From Uruburuella suis (GTDB lineage Bacteria > Pseudomonadota > Gammaproteobacteria > Burkholderiales > Neisseriaceae), in contig NZ_SLXE01000010.1 in NCBI RefSeq assembly GCF_004341385.1, forward strand, positions 17,064-81,063: a stretch of DNA of 64,000 nucleotides, written 5' to 3'. A program made the position numbers and the translations under genes. The notes under the pieces were generated by a model. That model did no database searches. It saw only the letters and a list, made by a program, of their open reading frames with translations, and had not been told where the DNA came from. Each line of letters starts with the position of its first letter. Position 1 is the stretch's first letter. Positions 16,689 to 25,330 of this stretch are shown here, piece by piece.

Positions 16689-17992
16689 CAGCGGGCGTCT
16701 TTGAGGCGGTAGTAGGTGGAGCCTATCATCGAGGCGGGAATGCGCAAGTAGCGTCCGCCGATGATGTTGCGGTGGTGCAGGTGTTCGAAATGGGCCAGGC
16801 GGTTGCCGTCACCCATAATGGCTTCGGCGGCGGCCAGCCCGGCTATGCCGGTGAGCGCCATGCCGTGGCCGGAATAGCCTTGCATAAAGTAAAGCTGTTT
16901 GTTGAGGCGGCCGAAATGCGGCGCGAGGTTGAGGGTGATGTCGCAATCGCCGCCCCAAGCATATTCGATGCGGGCGCTTTCGAGCTGCGGAAACACTTTG
17001 AGCATGTCGCGGCGCACGGCTTTGGCCATGCGGCGGGCGTCGTGTATCCATTCGCTGTCTTTGCCGCCGAAAAGCAGGCGGCCATCGGCGCTGAGGCGGT
17101 AGTAATCGAGAATGTGGCGGTTGTCGCACACGGCCATATTGTTGCGGATTAGATCGCGCGCCGCTTCGCCCAAGGGCTCGGTGGCGATGATAAATGTGCT
17201 CACCGGCATGGCTTTGCGGGTGAGCGGGCGCACGGCACGGCTGTTGTTGAGACCGGCAAAGGTGTTGATGGCAAACACCACTTGCCGGCATTCGATGCTC
17301 GCTTCGGGTGTGTGCACAATGTAACCTTCGCTGCCTTTGGGGCTGAGGCGCACAAACGGGGTTTGCTCGTAGATGTGCGCGCCGGCAGCCGCAGCGGCGC
17401 GGGCGATGCCCAGCGTGTAGTTGAGCGGATGCAGGTGGCCGGATAATGGATCGTAAAGTGCACCGCGGTAGCGCTCGCTGGCAAGGTGTTGTTGCAGGCG
17501 GTTGGCGTCCCACAGTTCGAAATGATGGGCACCGTAGCGCTGTTGGGCGTGTTGCTGCCATTGCATCAAGGCATCGAAATGCTTGGGGCGGATGGCCACG
17601 GTGGCATAGCCGCGTGTCCAGTCGCATTGGATATTGTGTTGACGCACGCGTGCGTCTACCAATTCCACCGCATCGAGCGATTGCTGCCAAAACCATTGCG
17701 CCTGCACTTCACCCAGCTGCTGCTCGATTTCGGGAATGCCGCAGGCATAGTCGCTGATAATCTGGCCGCCGCTGCGGCCGGAAGCGCCATAGCCGATGCG
17801 GGCCGCTTCAATCAGGGCAACATCGTGGCCGGCTTCGGCCAGCGGCAGGGCGGTGCATAAGCCTGATAAGCCGCCGCCGATAATGCAGGTGTCGGTTTTC
17901 AGACGGCCTTTGAGCTTGGGATAGGCATCGCCGGAATTGATGCTGCTGTGGTAATAAGAAGCGATTCGGTTTTGAAAAGAGGGATTTTGCAT
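16688..17992 (-). CDS. FAD-dependent oxidase, gamma-glutamylputrescine oxidase-like
   Basis: Flavoprotein amine oxidase of the DAO family, 434 residues. It begins with about 35 residues before the dinucleotide-binding motif CIIGGGLSGLCTALPLAEAG (about 35-55), then ASGRSGGQI, which is typical of PuuB-like enzymes. The C-terminal GYSGHGMALTGIAGLAAAEA closes the FAD site. PuuB oxidises gamma-glutamylputrescine in putrescine breakdown. The Pot-type polyamine importer genes lie directly upstream on the same strand, which supports an amine/polyamine substrate. No other puu genes are in the window, so the exact substrate is inferred. Confidence 0.87.
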   Translation of the reverse strand: MQNPSFQNRIASYYHSSINSGDAYPKLKGRLKTDTCIIGGGLSGLCTALPLAEAGHDVALIEAARIGYGASGRSGGQIISDYACGIPEIEQQLGEVQAQWFWQQSLDAVELVDARVRQHNIQCDWTRGYATVAIRPKHFDALMQWQQHAQQRYGAHHFELWDANRLQQHLASERYRGALYDPLSGHLHPLNYTLGIARAAAAAGAHIYEQTPFVRLSPKGSEGYIVHTPEASIECRQVVFAINTFAGLNNSRAVRPLTRKAMPVSTFIIATEPLGEAARDLIRNNMAVCDNRHILDYYRLSADGRLLFGGKDSEWIHDARRMAKAVRRDMLKVFPQLESARIEYAWGGDCDITLNLAPHFGRLNKQLYFMQGYSGHGMALTGIAGLAAAEAIMGDGNRLAHFEHLHHRNIIGGRYLRIPASMIGSTYYRLKDAR

Positions 17993-18110
17993 AAAAAGGC
18001 AAATGATTTTCAGACGGCCTTATTATACGCTTGTTGCATGGGCGCTTGCCCAAAATCTTATTAGCGCTTAGATGCAGGCTGATTTTGCTTCAAATCAAAC
18101 GCTAGCTTGT

Positions 18111-18147
18111 GCAAAGGCCGTCTGAAAAGTTTTCAGACGGCCTTTGC
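18111..18147 (-). terminator. Inverted-DUS terminator after potC
   Basis: GCAAAGGCCGTCTGAAAA pairs with TTTTCAGACGGCCTTTGC, 60 bases past the potC stop. It separates the importer operon from the oxidase gene. Confidence 0.85.
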
Positions 18148-18207
18148 GTGCTGTGCAATGATGGTTTATTTGAATGGCTGTAAACAGTCTTTTTTATGGA
18201 TAAACCA

Positions 18208-19101
18208 TCAGGATTGACCGGCATTTTCCAGCGCCAGCTTTTCCTGGCGGTAGGCTTCGGCGGCTTCGCGCTCACGGCGGGTGGCTTGGCGCATCATGTA
18301 GTAATTGATGATGATCACCAAGGTGCCCACAATGGCAATCAAAATTGTGGCCAACACATTCATCTGCGGATCCAGGCCGAGCTTGATTTTCGAGAAAATC
18401 ACCTGCGGCAGCGTGGATGAGCCGGGGCCGGAGAGGAATGAGGTGATCACCAAGTCATCGAGCGAGAGGGTGATGCCGAGCAAAAAGCCCGAAGCAATCG
18501 CCGGCGCAATCAGGGGCAGCGTGATCACGAAAAAGATTTTCAGCGGCCGAGCGCCCAAATCCATCGCTGCTTCTTCCAGCGATTGATCCAGCTCGCTCAG
18601 GCGCGAGCGTATCACCACGGTGATGTAGGCCATGCATAAAGTGGTATGGCCGAGAAAAATGGTGAAAAAGCCGCGGTCGAAATAAAGCCAGCTCAAAAGC
18701 TCGCTGCTTTGCAAAAACATCTGCACCTGGATAATCAGCAATAGCATGGAAAGGCCGGTGATCACATCGGGCATCACCATGGGCGCAGACACCATGCCAG
18801 CAAAAAGCGTGCTGCCGCGAAAGCGCTTGATGCGCGCCAGCGCGTAGCCTGCCAGCGTGCCCAGCACCACGGCGGCAAACGACGATACCAGTGCGATGCG
18901 CAGCGAGAGCCACGCCGCTTCGAGTATGGTGCTGTTTTGCAGCAATTGGCCATACCATTTGGTGGAAAAGCCGCCCCACACCGTCACCAGCTTCGATTCG
19001 TTAAACGAATAAATCACCAGCACAAATAAGGGGATATACAAAAAGGCCAGACCGATAAACAGCATCAGCTTGAGAAACCAGGAAAGCTTGTGTTGCGACA
19101 T
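18208..19101 (-). CDS. potC: Polyamine ABC transporter permease PotC/PotI
   Basis: Second inner-membrane permease of a spermidine/putrescine importer, 297 residues with six membrane segments. The EAA loop is present: EEAAMDLGARPLKIFFVITLPLIAPAI at about 170-196. The long charged C-terminal tail (RQATRREREAAEAYRQEK) is cytoplasmic. It starts immediately after the potB stop (TAAATG). Confidence 0.93.
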   Translation of the reverse strand: MSQHKLSWFLKLMLFIGLAFLYIPLFVLVIYSFNESKLVTVWGGFSTKWYGQLLQNSTILEAAWLSLRIALVSSFAAVVLGTLAGYALARIKRFRGSTLFAGMVSAPMVMPDVITGLSMLLLIIQVQMFLQSSELLSWLYFDRGFFTIFLGHTTLCMAYITVVIRSRLSELDQSLEEAAMDLGARPLKIFFVITLPLIAPAIASGFLLGITLSLDDLVITSFLSGPGSSTLPQVIFSKIKLGLDPQMNVLATILIAIVGTLVIIINYYMMRQATRREREAAEAYRQEKLALENAGQS

Positions 19102-20079
19102 TTAGCGGCTCCCTTCGGTGATTTCGCGGTTTTCATAGCGGTGGAACAAGGCAATCGGAATCACCAAAAGCGCCACCATAATCACAGCCACGGCAGAAGC
19201 GAGCGGCCAGTTGTTTTGGTCGAAGAATGCCTGCCACAACACTTTGCCGATCATCAGGTTTTCCGGGCCGCCCACCAATTCGGGAATCACAAATTCGCCC
19301 ACCGCCGGCACAAACACGAGCATCGAGCCTGCGATAATGCCGGTTTTCGATAAGGGCAGGGTGATGGTGAGAAAAGCTTTGATCGGGCCTGCGCCCAAAT
19401 CGGAAGCTGCTTCGAGCAGGCGGCCATCGAGCTTCACCAATTGGGTGTAGAGCGGCAGAATCATAAAGGGCAGATAGGCATACACCATCACTAAATTCAG
19501 CGAAAAAGCGTTGTAAAACAAATCCAGCGGTTGGTTGATGATGCCGTACTTCATCAGAAAATTATTGATGATGCCGTTGTGGCCGAGCAAGCCCATCCAG
19601 GCATACACGCGCAGCAGGAATGAGGTCCAAAAAGGCAGCATAATCGCCAGCAGCAAGCCGTTGCGGATGGAAGGGTGGGCGCGCGAAATGGCATAGGCAA
19701 TCGGATAGCCCAACAGCAGGCAGATCACCGTGGTGGTGAGCGCGGTTTTAATTGAGAGCCAATAGGTGAGCAAATAAATATTGTTGCCGCGCCCCTCGGC
19801 AAACGGATTCAGCATTTGGCCGAGTGTGGACCAGAAATTCTGGAAAATATCGGCATAATTCTGATAGCTCAGGGCGATGTTCAGCCGCCCCATATCGGTA
19901 TCGGCGGTAAACAGCGGCGAGTAGGGCGGAATAGCCAGCTCTTGCTCGGCAAAGCTGATTTTGAACACAATCACAAAAGGAATCAGAAACAAAACCAGCA
20001 GCCAGGCATAAGGTATGCCCACCACCAGCCCTTTGCGCGGCTTGGCGGAAAACGTGCGTTTGAGTTGGGTTAAGGTCAT
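19102..20079 (-). CDS. potB: Polyamine ABC transporter permease PotB/PotH
   Basis: First permease of the importer, 325 residues. It has an N-terminal membrane segment (YAWLLVLFLIPFVIVFKISF), a large periplasmic loop (about 45-100) as in PotH, and an EAA loop EAASDLGAGPIKAFLTITLPLSKTGI at about 228-253. It sits between the ATPase gene (16 bases upstream) and potC (no gap). No substrate-binding protein gene (potD/potF) is in the window, so it must lie elsewhere. Confidence 0.93.
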   Translation of the reverse strand: MTLTQLKRTFSAKPRKGLVVGIPYAWLLVLFLIPFVIVFKISFAEQELAIPPYSPLFTADTDMGRLNIALSYQNYADIFQNFWSTLGQMLNPFAEGRGNNIYLLTYWLSIKTALTTTVICLLLGYPIAYAISRAHPSIRNGLLLAIMLPFWTSFLLRVYAWMGLLGHNGIINNFLMKYGIINQPLDLFYNAFSLNLVMVYAYLPFMILPLYTQLVKLDGRLLEAASDLGAGPIKAFLTITLPLSKTGIIAGSMLVFVPAVGEFVIPELVGGPENLMIGKVLWQAFFDQNNWPLASAVAVIMVALLVIPIALFHRYENREITEGSR

Positions 20080-20095
20080 GGCGGCTTCCTAAGGC

Positions 20096-21220
20096 TTAGC
20101 GCAGCAGCGGGGTGGGCTGGTTTTCCGGCCAATTGATATACACGGTTTCTTCCCAAGTGGGCGGCGTGATGTTGCGCACATACCAATAAGGGGCAGGCAC
20201 TTGGCTTTTCACAATGCGGCCGTTGGCAAGCTTCACGTGATAAATCGCGAAGCTGCCCAAATAGGCGATTTCTTCCACCGTGCCTTGCGCCCAGTTGTAA
20301 TCGCCCATGCTTTCGGGTTTTTCTTTGTATAAATCGATATCTTCCGGGCGGATGCTGAGCCATAAATTTTGCTCGGTGGGGCCGCCCAAACCGTGATCGA
20401 TGCGCACCGGCACATCCAATTCGGGGCATTGGATGATGGCATAATCGGCGTGGTCGTCCACCACCGTGCCTTCGAAAATATTGGTTTCGCCGATAAATTC
20501 GGCGGTAAAGCGGCTGTTGGGGAAGTCGTACACATCGCTGGGCGTGCCCACTTGCTGCAACTGGCCTTCCGACATAATCGCCACACGGGTGGCCATGGTC
20601 ATGGCTTCTTCCTGATCGTGCGTGACCATAATGCAGGTAACGCCCACTTGCTCGAGCGTGTTGACCAATTCGAGTTGGGTTTGCTGGCGCAATTTTTTAT
20701 CGAGCGCGCCCAAAGGCTCGTCGAGCAACAAAATTTTCGGGCGCTTGGCCAAGCTGCGCGCCAGCGCCACGCGCTGTTGTTGGCCGCCGGAGAGCTGGTG
20801 CGGCTTGCGTTTGGCAAATTTGCTCATCTGCACCAAGCGCAGCATTTCTTCCACGCGCGCATTGATTTCGCCTTTGGCCATTTTGTCTTGTTTGAGGCCG
20901 AAGGCAATGTTTTGCTCCACCGTCATGTGCGGAAACAATGCATAGCTTTGAAACATCATATTGATGGGGCGCTCATAAGGCGCTAAGCCGGTGATGTCTT
21001 GGCCGTCGAGAATGATTTTGCCCTGATTGGGCGTTTCCATGCCGGCGAGCATGCGCAGCAGCGTGGATTTGCCGCTGCCCGAGCTGCCCAAAAGGGCGAA
21101 GATTTCGTGCTGCTCGATATCGAGGTCGATATGGTCGACAGCATAATTGTCACCAAATTTTTTCACCAGCCCCTGAATTTGCAGATAAGGCTTGGCTGAA
21201 GGTGCAGCGTTGGCGGTCAT
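20096..21220 (-). CDS. potA: Polyamine ABC transporter ATPase PotA/PotG
   Basis: ATP-hydrolysing subunit of the polyamine importer. It has 374 residues from the ATG at 21220, which is preceded by GGAG. It has Walker A GSSGSGKST (about 49), signature LSGGQQQRVALARSL (about 143), Walker B ILLLDEPLGALD and the H-loop in MVTHDQEEA. A C-terminal TOBE regulatory domain follows (about 300-370). A longer frame to 21286 runs across a DUS and is rejected. It heads the operon potA-potB-potC. Length and TOBE part fit PotG as well as PotA. Confidence 0.93.
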   Translation of the reverse strand: MTANAAPSAKPYLQIQGLVKKFGDNYAVDHIDLDIEQHEIFALLGSSGSGKSTLLRMLAGMETPNQGKIILDGQDITGLAPYERPINMMFQSYALFPHMTVEQNIAFGLKQDKMAKGEINARVEEMLRLVQMSKFAKRKPHQLSGGQQQRVALARSLAKRPKILLLDEPLGALDKKLRQQTQLELVNTLEQVGVTCIMVTHDQEEAMTMATRVAIMSEGQLQQVGTPSDVYDFPNSRFTAEFIGETNIFEGTVVDDHADYAIIQCPELDVPVRIDHGLGGPTEQNLWLSIRPEDIDLYKEKPESMGDYNWAQGTVEEIAYLGSFAIYHVKLANGRIVKSQVPAPYWYVRNITPPTWEETVYINWPENQPTPLLR

Positions 21221-21443
21221 GGTCAATGCTCCAATGAATAAAAGCGGGTGGGATGAGGCCGTCTGAAAAAAGCGCGCATTCGGCACAAATCGGTATTTTT
21301 ACTGCAAACCCGTGATTATATTCGGCCGCGGCTTTGAGGGGCAATACAAAACTTTTTTTCGGCGCGGATTACGGCGGATTACAAGCTGATGTGTGTAATC
21401 GGGGCAACAATAATGTCTGAAGGCAGGTGTGATGGCTAAAGAG

Positions 21444-21483
21444 AGGCCGTCTGAAGCTTTGCATAAAGCGTTTCAGACGGCCT
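21444..21483. terminator. Inverted-DUS hairpin
   Basis: AGGCCGTCTGAA...TTTCAGACGGCCT with a 15-nt loop, 40 bases past the small hypothetical gene and upstream of potA. 21221-21443 otherwise shows no gene. Confidence 0.7.
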
Positions 21484-21506
21484 TGCCGGTGGTGGGAGAT
21501 GATACG

Positions 21507-21533
21507 ATGCCGTTTGAAACCTTCAGGCGGCAT
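21507..21533. repeat. Degenerate DUS hairpin overlapping a stop codon
   Basis: ATGCCGTTTGAAA and TTCAGGCGGCAT each differ from the DUS by one base. The hairpin overlaps the 3' end of the gene ending at 21523. Confidence 0.5.
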
Positions 21534-21837
21534 GGCGCTGCTGCGCACCGGGCTTGCATGCGAATGCTTGCAGCGCGGCGATGCAGGCGGCAATATCGGC
21601 GGCACCGTTTAAAAACAAAATCGTGCGCAATGCCGATAAATCCACATCCGGCACCAGCGGCGAAGCGGTGCGGTTGGGGTAGCTCAAAGGGGCATACCAA
21701 CGCTGCTCGCTGCGGTGAAACATGCCCAAAGTGTGCGCCTTACCGGCCGCATCGTGCAGCACAAACACCATGCTGCCGCTTTGGGCTTCAACTTGGGTAA
21801 AACATTCGATATTCTCAATGGTGCAAGCGGTGCTCAT
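21523..21837 (-). CDS. Small protein of unknown function
   Basis: Not recognised; 104 residues from the ATG at 21837 (GGAAG upstream). It is soluble, with no signal peptide or membrane segment. It has regular strand-like stretches (GSMVFVLHDAAGKAHTLGMF, WYAPLSYPNRT) and one helix with ADIAACIAALQAFACK. The length and the intact frame with a good ribosome-binding site support a real gene. An in-frame start further upstream (21870) is possible but lacks a ribosome-binding site. Confidence 0.65.
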   Translation of the reverse strand: MSTACTIENIECFTQVEAQSGSMVFVLHDAAGKAHTLGMFHRSEQRWYAPLSYPNRTASPLVPDVDLSALRTILFLNGAADIAACIAALQAFACKPGAQQRHAA

Positions 21838-21892
21838 ATTCTTCCTGCGGTTGTGTGCGTTGTCGGGCATGGGAAGCCTGCCCGATAGTAAA

Positions 21893-21946
21893 AAACACCC
21901 TTATCTTTCACATTGCATCAAGAGCAGTTGGAAGAAGGGTGTTTTG
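21893..21946. other. Long-loop inverted repeat upstream of cysM
   Basis: AAAACACCCTT and AAGGGTGTTTT, 11 bp, separated by about 31 bases, between the small hypothetical gene and cysM. Possibly a leader structure; function unknown. Confidence 0.4.
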
Positions 21947-22168
21947 CCGTGTTTGCTCCTGCGGAGCCACATCTGCGCGTGCATTCCACCTTGCCGGCAT
22001 GGGCAGGTTGGCATGGTTTCCCAACTCGTGATGTCTGGCGCTTATCTTATGCCTGCATAATGGCCTTGTCAACAGCTTGTAATAAGCTTTTCAGACGGCC
22101 TCGGGCTATATTCGCGCCGGCGGTTTTGTGATAACTTGCGCCTGTTTGACATTCACACGGCACACCAC

Positions 22169-23062
22169 ATGACCCAATCCATTCAAACCTTGGCCGATTG
22201 CGTCGGCCACACCCCGCTTATCCGCTTGCAGCGCGTGGCCGCGCACACGCAGGCGCAAGTGTGGGCCAAGCTTGAGGGCGACAATCCGGCCGGCTCGGTG
22301 AAAGACCGCCCCGCTTTTAATATGATTATGCAGGCCGAAAAGCGCGGCCGAATCCGCCCGGGCGACACCTTGATTGAAGCCACCAGCGGCAACACCGGCA
22401 TTGCGCTGGCCATGGTGGCGGCCATGCGCGGCTATCGGCTGATTTTGCTGATGCCGAAAAATGCCACGCAGGAGCGCAAAGACGCGATGGCCGCTTATGG
22501 CGCCGAGCTGATTGAAACCGACAGCATGGAAGCCGCGCGCGATCAGGCGCTGGCGATGCAGGCGGCGGGTGAGGGCTTGGTGCTCGATCAGTTCAACAAT
22601 CCCGACAACAAGCAGGCGCACTATCTCACCACCGGCCCCGAAATCTGGGCACAAACCGAAAGCAAGATCACCCATTTCGTGAGCGCCATGGGCACCACCG
22701 GCACCATCACCGGTGTGGCCAAATATTTGAAGGCGCAAAACCCGCATGTGAAAATCATCGGTTTGCAGCCCGATGCCGAATCGGCGATTGCCGGCATACG
22801 CCGCTGGCCGGCCGAATATATGCCGGGCATTTTTGAGGCGGACTTGGTGGATGAAGTGCGGGATGTGAACCAAAAAGATGCCGAGCGCTTTATGCGCAAA
22901 ATGGCGCGCGAAGAGGGCGTGTTTGCCGGCGTGTCGTCGGGTGCGGCGGCGATGGTGGCGGCGGATGTGGCCGCGCAAAATCCGGGCGCGGTGGTGGTGT
23001 GCATTATTTGCGACCGGGGAGACCGCTATTTGTCGACCGGCTTGTTCGGGCAGCCCGATTAA
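22169..23062 (+). CDS. cysM: Cysteine synthase B
   Basis: PLP enzyme joining O-acetylserine with sulfide (or thiosulfate) to make cysteine. It has 297 residues from the ATG at 22169 (MTQSIQTLADCVGHTPLIRL). The PLP lysine lies in NPAGSVKDRPA, the phosphate/substrate loop is TSGNTGIALA, and MGTTGTITG binds PLP phosphate. The family choice of CysM over CysK rests on the arginine-rich ERKDAMAAYGAELI and the short length. It is monocistronic; with cysI at 61-63 kb and tauD at 32 kb it closes a sulfur assimilation route. Confidence 0.94.
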   Translation: MTQSIQTLADCVGHTPLIRLQRVAAHTQAQVWAKLEGDNPAGSVKDRPAFNMIMQAEKRGRIRPGDTLIEATSGNTGIALAMVAAMRGYRLILLMPKNATQERKDAMAAYGAELIETDSMEAARDQALAMQAAGEGLVLDQFNNPDNKQAHYLTTGPEIWAQTESKITHFVSAMGTTGTITGVAKYLKAQNPHVKIIGLQPDAESAIAGIRRWPAEYMPGIFEADLVDEVRDVNQKDAERFMRKMAREEGVFAGVSSGAAAMVAADVAAQNPGAVVVCIICDRGDRYLSTGLFGQPD

Positions 23063-23083
23063 GCCATTGTGCATACATCAAAC

Positions 23084-23112
23084 AGGCCGTCTGAAACCTT
23101 TTCAGACGGTCT
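23084..23112. terminator. Bidirectional inverted-DUS terminator (cysM/azlD)
   Basis: AGGCCGTCTGAAA with TTTCAGACGGTCT (one mismatch), between two convergent genes. Confidence 0.8.
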
Positions 23113-23127
23113 TTGTTTTACCGGCCA

Positions 23128-23427
23128 TTAATTCATCCAATAGCCCAGAAGCCCGCTGGACGCCACCGCAATCAGCACCGTGGGCAGCATGGAAAAACGG
23201 CTGGCGGCGATAAGTGTGATCACCAATGCCAGCAATTCATGCGGCTTGTCCGACACAAAATGTGGGGTAATCACGGCAATCAGCACGCAGCCGGGCGCCG
23301 CTTCCATCACCGCCGCCGCGCGCGGGCTGAGGGTGCGGTGGCGCAGCGCGAGAAAGCCGATCAGGCGGGTGGAGTAAGTGGCGGCGAGCATGCCCAAAAT
23401 GGTGAGGAAAGAAGCCCAGCTGATCAT
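23128..23427 (-). CDS. azlD: Branched-chain amino acid exporter small subunit AzlD
   Basis: Small membrane protein of 99 residues with about four hydrophobic segments, paired with AzlC in export of branched-chain amino acids. Family words are YSTRLIGFLALRHRTLSPRA and the central P-G (MEAAPGCVLIAVITP). The start overlaps the azlC stop as ATGA (start at 23427), so synthesis is coupled. Confidence 0.9.
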   Translation of the reverse strand: MISWASFLTILGMLAATYSTRLIGFLALRHRTLSPRAAAVMEAAPGCVLIAVITPHFVSDKPHELLALVITLIAASRFSMLPTVLIAVASSGLLGYWMN

Positions 23428-24158
23428 GCTTCGGCGCTCCAAAAATAAGCAGCCAGCAAGCCGGCCAGCGCGCCGGCCGGCACATACCAAGCGCCCTCGG
23501 TGAATAAATACACCGGCGCGGCCACCAAAAGGCTAACCAACCAAGGGCGTGCGGCGGCAAAACCTTTCCACATGCTGCGTAGCAGCACTAAAAACACCGC
23601 CGGAAAAGCCATGCCGAAGCCCAACGCCTCCACATTGCCCAGCGTGGGGCCGATGGCGGTGCCCAGTGTGGTGAAAAAAATCCACATTACATAAAGCGTG
23701 AGGCTCACGCCCATATAATAAGCCAGGCTGAAGGCGGGCAGGCCGCGCGCTTTGCGTTTGTTGGCATCGGTGATGCTCATGGCCCAGCTTTCATCGGTCA
23801 TGAAAAAAAGCGCCGGCAGGGCTTTTTTTAGCGGCATTTGGCGCATATAAGGCGTGAGCGCCGCGCCCATCAGAATATGGCGGGTGTTGATCATCAGGGT
23901 AACGGCGATAATCAGTAAAGAGGGCAGCGGGTCGCCCCACAAACCCACGGCGGCAAATTCGGAGCCGCCGGCAAAATTCAGCCCCGTCATCAGCGGCATT
24001 TCCAGCACACTCATGCCTTTTTGCGCGCCTTGCACGCCTAAAATCAGCGCCAAAGGAAGCAAGCCTATCAACATGGGCAGGCTTTCTTTCACGCCGCGAC
24101 GGAATTCGGTGTGCGGCGAGGTGTCGGCGGGCAAGGTGGCTGGGGCGCTCGGGGGCAT
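23424..24158 (-). CDS. azlC: Branched-chain amino acid permease AzlC
   Basis: Large subunit of the AzlCD exporter, 244 residues with several membrane segments. It shows FRRGVKESLPMLIGLLPLALILGVQ near the start, GGSEFAA, NTRHILMGAALTPY and FFMTDESWAM, all typical of AzlC. It precedes azlD in a two-gene operon. The substrate (leucine/isoleucine/valine or analogues) is family knowledge. Confidence 0.92.
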   Translation of the reverse strand: MPPSAPATLPADTSPHTEFRRGVKESLPMLIGLLPLALILGVQGAQKGMSVLEMPLMTGLNFAGGSEFAAVGLWGDPLPSLLIIAVTLMINTRHILMGAALTPYMRQMPLKKALPALFFMTDESWAMSITDANKRKARGLPAFSLAYYMGVSLTLYVMWIFFTTLGTAIGPTLGNVEALGFGMAFPAVFLVLLRSMWKGFAAARPWLVSLLVAAPVYLFTEGAWYVPAGALAGLLAAYFWSAEA

Positions 24159-24186
24159 GGTGGCTTTCTGGTGAAATGGCGCTTAT

Positions 24187-24285
24187 TATAGTGAAATGAA
24201 TAAAAATGTGCTACGGCCTTACTGCGCCTTGTCGTGCTGTTTGAGGCTGGCTGAGTGACACCATTCAATTATTCATTTCATTGTG
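24187..24285. repeat. Short inverted-repeat element (TATAGTGAAATGAATAA)
   Basis: TGAAATGAATAA at the left and TTATTCATTTCA at the right, about 65 bases apart. It begins TATAGTG as in family A, but the interior differs. Lies between azlC and the rdgB terminator. Confidence 0.55.
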
Positions 24286-24351
24286 TATGTTTTGATTTTT
24301 ATAATGGATGAGTAGCGTGTAGGCTACCGGCATCCGGCCTGCAATATTTTT

Positions 24352-24377
24352 GGCCGTCTGAAAGCTTTCAGACGGCC
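24352..24377 (-). terminator. Inverted-DUS terminator after rdgB
   Basis: Perfect 26-base palindrome of two abutting DUS (GGCCGTCTGAAAG and its complement), 13 bases past the stop. Confidence 0.85.
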
Positions 24378-24389
24378 TTTGACTTATTT

Positions 24390-24995
24390 TTATGCCTGCG
24401 GGTAAAGCAGGTCGATTTTCTTTTTCAATTCTGCCAAAGCCAGGCCGCGGTGGCTGATTTGGTTTTTTACTTCGGGCGATAACTCGGCGGCGGTGCAGCC
24501 TTGTTCGGGCAGGTAGAAATGCGGGTCGTAGCCAAAGCCGTTGCTGCCGGCTGCTTCGGCCTGCCATTGGCCGCGCCAAATGCCCTCGGCGATAATCGGC
24601 TGCGGGTCGTTTTCGTGGCGCACCAGCACCAGCACACACACGTAATAGCAGCGTTTGTCGGCTTGATGCGCCAGCTCGGCCGACATTTTGGCATTGTTGG
24701 CGGCATCGGATTTGGGTGCGCTGCCGGCAAAGCGGGCAGAGTGAATGCCGGGCGCGCCGCCCAGCGCGTCGGCGCAGATGCCGGAATCATCGGCCAGCGC
24801 CGGCCGGCCGCTGTGTTTGGCCGCGTGGCGGGCTTTGGCAATGGCGTTTTCAATAAAGGTGGCATGCGGCTCGGGGCATTCGGGTACGTTGAATTCAGCT
24901 TGCGGCAACACGCGGATGCCTCGGCTGCCGAACCAGCGGCCGAATTCTTTGAGCTTGCCCCCGTTGCCGCTGGCCAACACGATTTCGTCAAACAT
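24390..24995 (-). CDS. rdgB: dITP/XTP pyrophosphatase
   Basis: House-cleaning enzyme that hydrolyses dITP/XTP and keeps deaminated purines out of DNA. It has 201 residues from the ATG at 24995. It opens with LASGNGGKLKEF (the SxNxxK substrate motif as ASGNGGK), has ADDSGICADALGGAPGIHSARFAG and NGFGYDPHF, and ends ISHRGLALAEL. The longer frame to 25199 overlaps the upstream gene and is rejected. It overlaps that small membrane protein gene by 8 bases. Confidence 0.95.
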   Translation of the reverse strand: MFDEIVLASGNGGKLKEFGRWFGSRGIRVLPQAEFNVPECPEPHATFIENAIAKARHAAKHSGRPALADDSGICADALGGAPGIHSARFAGSAPKSDAANNAKMSAELAHQADKRCYYVCVLVLVRHENDPQPIIAEGIWRGQWQAEAAGSNGFGYDPHFYLPEQGCTAAELSPEVKNQISHRGLALAELKKKIDLLYPQA

Positions 24996-25230
24996 TTTGC
25001 TGCTCCTGTGCGCGGCGTGCGGCAGCGATGGCTTTGTCGCGCGCGCTTTGGCGGGCATAAAGCGCCAAGCAGCCGATTTGGCCGAACACGGCACCAAAGG
25101 CAAACAAAAAGCTGGCCACTGCAAATTGGCGGCTTTCAATCGAGAGCAGCCAGCTGCCCAGCAGCACCAGCGCCATAAACAATAAGGTAAACAGGGCAAT
25201 GCCGATTAAATAGGTTTTCCGTGCGCGCAT
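24988..25230 (-). CDS. Small membrane protein of unknown function
   Basis: 80 residues with two membrane helices (YLIGIALFTLLFMALVLLGSW and VASFLFAFGAVFGQIGCLALY) and a charged C-terminal tail (ARQSARDKAIAAARRAQEQQ). Not recognised. It overlaps the rdgB start by 8 bases and so is probably co-transcribed with it. Confidence 0.75.
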   Translation of the reverse strand: MRARKTYLIGIALFTLLFMALVLLGSWLLSIESRQFAVASFLFAFGAVFGQIGCLALYARQSARDKAIAAARRAQEQQNV

Positions 25231-25279
25231 ATCTCGATATCGGTTGGTGAAATGGCTTGCATTATAGCGTTTATACGAA

Positions 25280-25307
25280 AGGCCGTCTGAAATGTTTCAG
25301 ACGGCCT
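25280..25307 (-). terminator. Inverted-DUS terminator after bamC
   Basis: AGGCCGTCTGAAA and TTTCAGACGGCCT, 23 bases past the bamC stop. Confidence 0.85.
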
Positions 25308-25330
25308 GTGTGGGTGCGGGCAGCTATCGC

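Noticed and set aside
24390..25199. RdgB with a long N-terminal extension
   Set aside because: It overlaps the separate small membrane protein gene in another frame; the ATG at 24995 begins the conserved core.
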